The notes beneath the pieces were generated by a model that saw only the letters and a program-made list of their open reading frames with translations, was not told where the DNA came from and ran no database searches. Position numbers and translations under genes: made by a program. A stretch of DNA of 64,000 nt from Cichorium intybus. Lineage: Eukaryota > Streptophyta > Magnoliopsida > Asterales > Asteraceae. Numbering within the stretch: position 1 is the first letter of the stretch; each line of letters opens with the position of its first letter. The stretch lies in NCBI GenBank assembly GCA_023525715.1, contig CM042010.1, forward strand, positions 78,493,894 through 78,557,893, written 5' to 3'. Positions 58,626-64,000 of this stretch are shown one piece after another.

Positions 58626-60218
58626 AATTGTCTATAGAGAACTAAGTATATTTTCTTCCATGTAAGATATGCAACTATAGATATGGGGACTTATACCTCT
58701 GGCTAAAAATTTTAACATACGATAATACTTTTAGAATATAATAGTATTCATATAAAAGTATACGCATACAAACAGAGATAGTATCACAAATACAAAAACA
58801 TTAGAGTTTAAGTTGAACATTATGATTAGACGCTAATATCAATATTATCTCAATACGTCTTTATCGTCTGCGTACCTGAGTTTCGACTAAGAAAAGGGTT
58901 CCGATGCTGGCAAGGGAAACAACAGGAGTTTTGTGTTAAAGGACAGTTGAGTCGCCATGAGTAGTCATGACTTGAAAACCATTGGTGAGTATTCCCGATA
59001 TGACTCACGAGGAGACACAGGAGTTTAACTAATTGTTTCCATCTTGAGCTTAAACTTAAGGTAGGAGATCTTTTTTATTCTAAATCTTCTCATTTGGTGA
59101 TGCTCCTAAGTTTTAGCTAGAGGCCCACATATACACAAGTAATACTCTCAAGTATACCATCATCTTACACTTTCCAAATTACTCACATATTTCTCGAACA
59201 ATCTTCGACCTTACGCTTTTCATTCCCGGTTCAACTTCGCACTTATTCGACACACAGAAATTTCCTATAACTTCGAGTTCTCCTTCGACCCATATCGTTT
59301 CATACATTAGTTTGAGTCCTTCTGGCATTACTGGCATTCTTATTGTTATCAGGGATCACATCCCCTTACGCCATACGTCAAACCTATAGCTTAATCGTTG
59401 ACTCTATAGAACACGCAGAACTGCATCCACGTCATAAAGCATTGTACAAACAATTTGTCATGTCCTCTATTTTGGGGAAAGAAAAGTTTTAAATGTTACG
59501 ATTATCTATCCTCCGCAGCACTGTTTCCTAGAATCTCTAAATTGAGAATGTACCCATTCTCGATGATCAATAATTTTACGCTGATCAATAATTTTACACT
59601 TTTCTTTAAGGTAGCATTCTACTTTACAATTTCCAATAAGTTCCTAACTCCTAAACTCATTTTTATAAATATTTCGACTCCTTGCAAATTTGCAATTGGC
59701 TTGACTTAAGAAGTTGGATAATTTATCAAAATAGTAACCAAAATATTTCTATGTGAGTTCCCTCATTGATGACTTATCATAATGAATTTCTTCATTCTCT
59801 TACTACTTCGTTTGGTTACCACACGATTACCTTCATTCACCTGGAGTTATGACACATTTTGATAACAGTAAAGTTACTTATCATTCTAAACTCTTCTGAC
59901 ATCACCTAGATCATGCTATTTAAACTATCATGAACTTTCATCACCTTCATTAGAGACAATGACTTCCTAAACATATTCTTCGAATATGGTTCTATTGTGG
60001 TGAGATTACCCGCAACAATAATTGTAGCTTCAAAGATCCTCGATCATTTCATAATTTGTTTTGAAGAAGGCACTTGAATAGTCTTTACATTTGAGACATA
60101 CGAAAACTTCGCTGCCTATCCGTAGTACGTATCTTTAGGTGATTAACTGAAACAGTATCCATGAAATCTCCCAAAGTGCGACAAATGCCATTTTCATCGT
60201 ATTGGTGCCTACAGAGAG
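58626..60218 (+). other. Element B leader; gag capsid region not recognised
   Basis: About 1.6 kb between PBS and the first zinc knuckle, homologous to element C at 44064-45250 and 35861-36507. No frame shows a gag motif such as the WW-x-FxxxF pattern seen in D and E. Either gag was lost in an ancestor of both copies or it has decayed beyond recognition. Confidence 0.6.
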
Positions 60219-60859
60219 ATGAGCTGCTATAACTGCAAGCTGAAGGGACATACTGCCCGTTTCTGCAAGATTCCGACACATGGAACTAATCAAGCGTCCA
60301 ACTCGGGTGTGAGTTGTCCTTGTTTTGGGTGTGGTGAAACTGGGCACTTCAAGAGAGATTGCCCGAAAGCAAAGGGTCTAGGAGGAGGCGGTCAAGGAAG
60401 GATTATGGCTTTGGGAACAAGAAAAGCAATTCAGGATCCTACTGTGGTGACCGGTACGTTCCTTGTTTATAACTCCTATGCACATGTACTTTTCGAAGGA
60501 GCTTCGTTAGTCATAAATACAAACAAATACTAAAACGGAACCCCCAATCACTTAACAAAAATTACACGGTGGAATTGGCTAACACGAGAACCGAAAACAA
60601 TAAAGAAATCTACCTAAACTGCACCTTAACCCTAAATGAACACACTTTTCAAATCCATCTTATGCCAATGACTATTAGGAGCTTCGATGTAATAGTCGGC
60701 ATGGATTGGTTAGACCCTCATCACACTGATATCATGTGCCATGAGAAAGCCATATGGCTGAACTTACCGAACTACCTGCACGGTGACAAACCAGGAAAGA
60801 AGTACTTGCACAAGAAGTACTATGCTTTCTTAGCCCACATTGTGGATAAGAAGAATTAA
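60219..60859 (+). pseudogene. Element B zinc knuckles and protease remnant
   Basis: Opens MSCYNCKLKGHTARFC and CFGCGETGHFKRDC, two intact CCHC knuckles that would bind RNA. VVTGTFLVYN and VLFEGAS follow. The last is the protease active-site region, where the family's Asp-Ser-Gly-Ala has become Glu-Gly-Ala, so activity is doubtful. A stop ends the frame at 60533. The protease C-terminal half continues at 60569-60859 with VIVGMDWLD in another segment. Compared with element C, which has lost the stretch between VVT and GMDWLD, this copy keeps the full protease length. Confidence 0.75.
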
Positions 60860-62215
60860 GTAAAGGAAACCACAGACATACCAGAAGTTTGTGACTTTCC
60901 TGACGTGTTTCCTAGAAGATCTTCCAGGGATACCACCAACACGATAGGTCGAGTTCATAATCGACTTCATCCCAAGAGCAGCCCCTGTAGCAAAGTCTCC
61001 ATACAGACTGGCCCCGGCAGAGATGCAGGAGCTATCTATTCAACTACACGAACTACTAGAAAAGGGATTCATTAGACCGACCTTCTCGCCTTGGGGAACA
61101 TCGGTTTTATTCGTGAAAAAGAAGGATGGATTCTTTAGAATGTGTATTGACTATATAGAACTGAACACGTTGACTATCAAGAACAGATACCCACTTCCCA
61201 GAATCGATGATCTGTTCGATCAGTTACAGGGATCCAGTTACTTATCAATAAATCGATTTGAGATCTGGGTACCATCAACTTAGAGTTCAGGAGGAAGACG
61301 TTCCGAAGACAGCCTTTAGAACTCGGTATGGCCACTACGAATTTGTCGTAATGCCTTTCGAGTTGACCTATGCTCCAGCGGTGTTCATGGACCGTATGAA
61401 CCGTGTATGCAGACTGTTTCTAGGAAAGTTCATGATCGTATTTATGAATGATATATTGATATATTCATGAAGTGAGGAAGAACACGGTCAGCACTTACGA
61501 TTGATCTTGGAACTACTAAGAAAAGAGAAGTTCTATGGCAAATTCTCAAAATGAGAATTCTGGATATGGTGGGTAAACTTCTTGGGCCACGTGGTTAGCC
61601 AAGAAGGGAGTCATGTCGATCCATCTAAGATCAAGGCAATAGAAAACTGGGAGGCACCAAAAACTCCAACGGAGATACGCCAATTTTTTGGGTCTGGCTA
61701 GTTACTACCAAAGATTCATCAAGAACTTCCCTAAGATAGCGAAACCTCTCACGGCATTGATGCAGAAAGGTGACAGTTTTGACTGGGAAGATAAACAAGA
61801 GATTGCCTTTCAGACACTAAAACAAATGTTGTGCAGTGCACCAATCCTATCTCTTCCAGAAGGCATGGAAGATTTCGTTATGTATTGTGACGCATCAAAA
61901 CAAGGCTTAGGATGTATGCTTATGCAAAGAGGAAAAGTCATTGCCTATGCTTCTAGACAACTCAAGACCCACAAGGTCAACTACACGACTCAAGACCTTG
62001 AGCTGGGAGCTGTGGTATTCGCCCTGAAAATATAGAGGCATTACCTTTACGGAACAAAGTGTACAGTTTTCACCGATCACAAGAGTCTCCAACATATCCT
62101 CAATCAGAAAGAACTCAACATGAGGCAACAAAGATGGATTGAATTGTTGAACGATTACGAATGTTATATTCGTTACCACCCGGGCAAGGCAAACGTAGTA
62201 GCAAATGCCTTTCAG
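60860..62215 (+). pseudogene. Element B RT-RNase H, first copy
   Basis: The PDVF-type linker is frameshifted. RT begins near 61023 with IQLHELLEKGFIRPTFSPWG and YPLPRIDDLFDQLQG, breaks near 61258, then resumes with RTRYGHYEFVVMPF. The active-site box reads FMND instead of FIDD (near 61441). Stops follow at ILIYS-stop and FSK-stop. A frameshift at 61686 precedes GLASYYQRFIKN. RNase H runs from VMYCDASKQGLG to a stop after LKI, and continues to KANVVANAF, where the second copy begins. Confidence 0.75.
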
Positions 62216-63170
62216 GTTAGAGTTCAGGAGATCTGGGTACCATCAACTTAGAGTTCAGGAGGAAGACGTTCCGAAGACAGCCTTTAGACCTCGGTATGGC
62301 CTCTACCAAATTGTCGTAATGCCTTTCGGGTTAACCAATGCTCCAGCAGTGTTCATGGACCTTATGAACCGTGTATACAGACCGTTTCTAGGCAAGTTCG
62401 TGATCATATTTATCGATGATTTATTGATATATTCATGAAGTGAGGAAGAACACAGTCAGCACTTTTGCTTGATGTTGGAACTACAAAGAAAAGAGAAGTT
62501 GTATGCCAAATTCTCAAAATGAGAATTCTGGATACGGAGGGTAGACTTCTTGGGCCATGTGGTTAGCCAAGAAGGGAGTCATGTCGATCCATCTAAGATC
62601 AAGGCAATAGAAAACTGGGAGGCACCAAAAACTCCAATGGAGATAAACCAATTTTTGGGTCTGGCTAGTTACTACCGAATATTCATCAAGAACTTCTCTA
62701 AGACAGCGAAACCTCTCACAGCATTGATGTAGAAAGGTGTCAGTTTCAACTGGTAAGACAAACAAGAGATTGCCTTTCAGACACTAAAACAAATGTTGTG
62801 CAGTGCACCAATCCTATCTCTTCCAAAAGGCATGGAAGATTTCGTTATGTATTGTGACGCATCAAAACAAGGCTTAGGATGTGTGCTTATGCAAAGAGGA
62901 AAAGTCATTGCCTATGCTTCTAGAAAAGTCAAGACCCAAAAGGTCAACTACACCACTCAAGACCTTGAGTTGGGAGCTGTGGTATTCACACTGAAAATAT
63001 GGAGGCATTACCTTTACGAAACAAAGTGTACAGTTTTCACCGATCTTAAGAGTCTCCAACATATCCTCAATCAGAAAGAACTCAACATGAGGCCACGGAG
63101 ATGGGTTGAATTGTTGAACGATTACGAATGTTATATTCGTTACCACCCGGGCAAGGCAAACGTAGTAGAT
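61258..63170 (+). repeat. 968-bp tandem duplication in element B pol
   Basis: The word AGATCTGGGTACCATCAAC occurs at 61261 and 62229, and the following 900 bp match closely in both copies. Confidence 0.85.
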
Positions 63171-63218
63171 GCCTTGAGCCGAAAAGAATACTTGGGACGT
63201 CGAGTAAAATCGTTATGA
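62216..63218 (+). pseudogene. Element B RT-RNase H, second copy (tandem duplicate)
   Basis: Starts within RT, offset about 968 bp from the first copy, and repeats the region from VRVQEEDVPKTAF to the end of RNase H (KANVVDALSRKEY, with one Ala missing). The active-site box here reads FIDD (near 62410). Stops after DLLIYS and FSK are shared with copy one, while stops after TALM and VSFNW are private. The RNase H core with VMYCDASKQGLG and TVFTDLKSL is readable over 141 codons. Confidence 0.8.
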
Positions 63219-63271
63219 ATGACCATACACCGACACATTCCCACTCAAATTTGGGATGCTCAGCTTAAGGC

Positions 63272-63607
<336 letters not shown>

Positions 63608-63615
63608 CTTGAGGC

Positions 63616-64000
63616 CCTGAAACCGGAAAACATCATGACTGAAGCCCTACGGGGAATGGACAAGAAGTTCAAACTTAAGGAGGACGGGACACGATGCTTC
63701 ATGGACCGAATCTGGACACCAAATTAAGTTCAATGGCTTTAGAGCGTTGGTCTTGGGAGAGGCTCACAAAACAAGGTATTCCATTCATCCTAAGTCATAA
63801 AAAATATACCTAGATTTGAAAAAGTTGTATTGGTGGCTAAACATGAAGGTTGAGATTGCCACCTTCGTAGGCAAGTGCTTGACCTGTGCAAAGGTCAAAG
63901 TAGAGTACCAGAAGCCCTCAGGTTTGTTGCAACAACCAGAGATATTCAAGTGGAAGTGGGAGCGGATCACCATAGATTTTATAACGAAACTACCCAAGAC
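63616..64000 (+). pseudogene. Element B integrase N-terminal part, cut by the window end
   Basis: After the MITE the frame gives GTRCFMDRIWTP. Damaged zinc-binding sequence follows, with KLYWW and KCLTCAKVKVEYQKPSGLLQQ, then WKWERITIDFITKLPK, the start of the DDE core. Frameshifts lie near 63725 and 63800. It continues beyond the window. Confidence 0.7.

Overview
The window looks like gene-poor, transposon-rich nuclear DNA of a flowering plant, probably a eudicot. The evidence is a spliced plant-type WW-domain gene, CACTA, PIF/Harbinger, hAT and L1-type LINE elements, and Ty3/gypsy retrotransposons primed by initiator tRNA-Met. The LTR families resemble those I associate with Asteraceae, but that placement is an inference. 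Nothing prokaryotic is present: there are no operons, rRNA genes or CRISPR arrays.

Layout. 1-3.25 kb holds a decayed minus-strand LINE fragment (ORF1 plus endonuclease), abutting a CACTA remnant that ends at a clear terminus at 5597. 6.5-9.6 kb holds hAT-type non-autonomous repeats, including a 504-bp element with an 8-bp target duplication, amplified with its flank in tandem. The only convincing host gene is at 9985-10991: two exons encoding a 208-residue CURLY FLAG LEAF 1-like WW protein. 12656-14615 is a PIF/Harbinger derivative with TTA duplications that keeps an intact 435-codon Myb-like ORF1 and no transposase. 15624-21030 is element F, a young coding-free LTR retrotransposon with a perfect 5-bp duplication. 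21572-24290 is a 5'-truncated LINE with an almost intact reverse-transcriptase ORF.

From 24374 to the window end there is one nest of Ty3/gypsy elements. LTR A (+) is interrupted by element B (+, running off the window). B's 5' LTR is interrupted twice: by element C (-, 28920-48752, same family as B) and by element E (-, 50225-58481). C contains element D (-, 36508-44058), an unusual LTR-gag-LTR-gag-LTR array. Matching 5-bp duplications support C (caaat), D (gataa), E (aatgt) and F (taaac). E is the most complete, with gag, protease, RT, RNase H, integrase and a chromodomain-like tail, but several stops break it.

The most interesting signal is a leader hairpin shared by D, E and F. It has an 8-bp stem and a 7-8-nt loop with a self-complementary core, and lies about 105 nt upstream of the gag start in D and E. 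It survives in F, which has lost all coding sequence. Two stem pairs differ by compensatory double changes, and the wobble pairs form only in the sense RNA. This fits a cis-acting RNA dimerisation or packaging signal. No search or folding program was run; all comparisons were made by eye.
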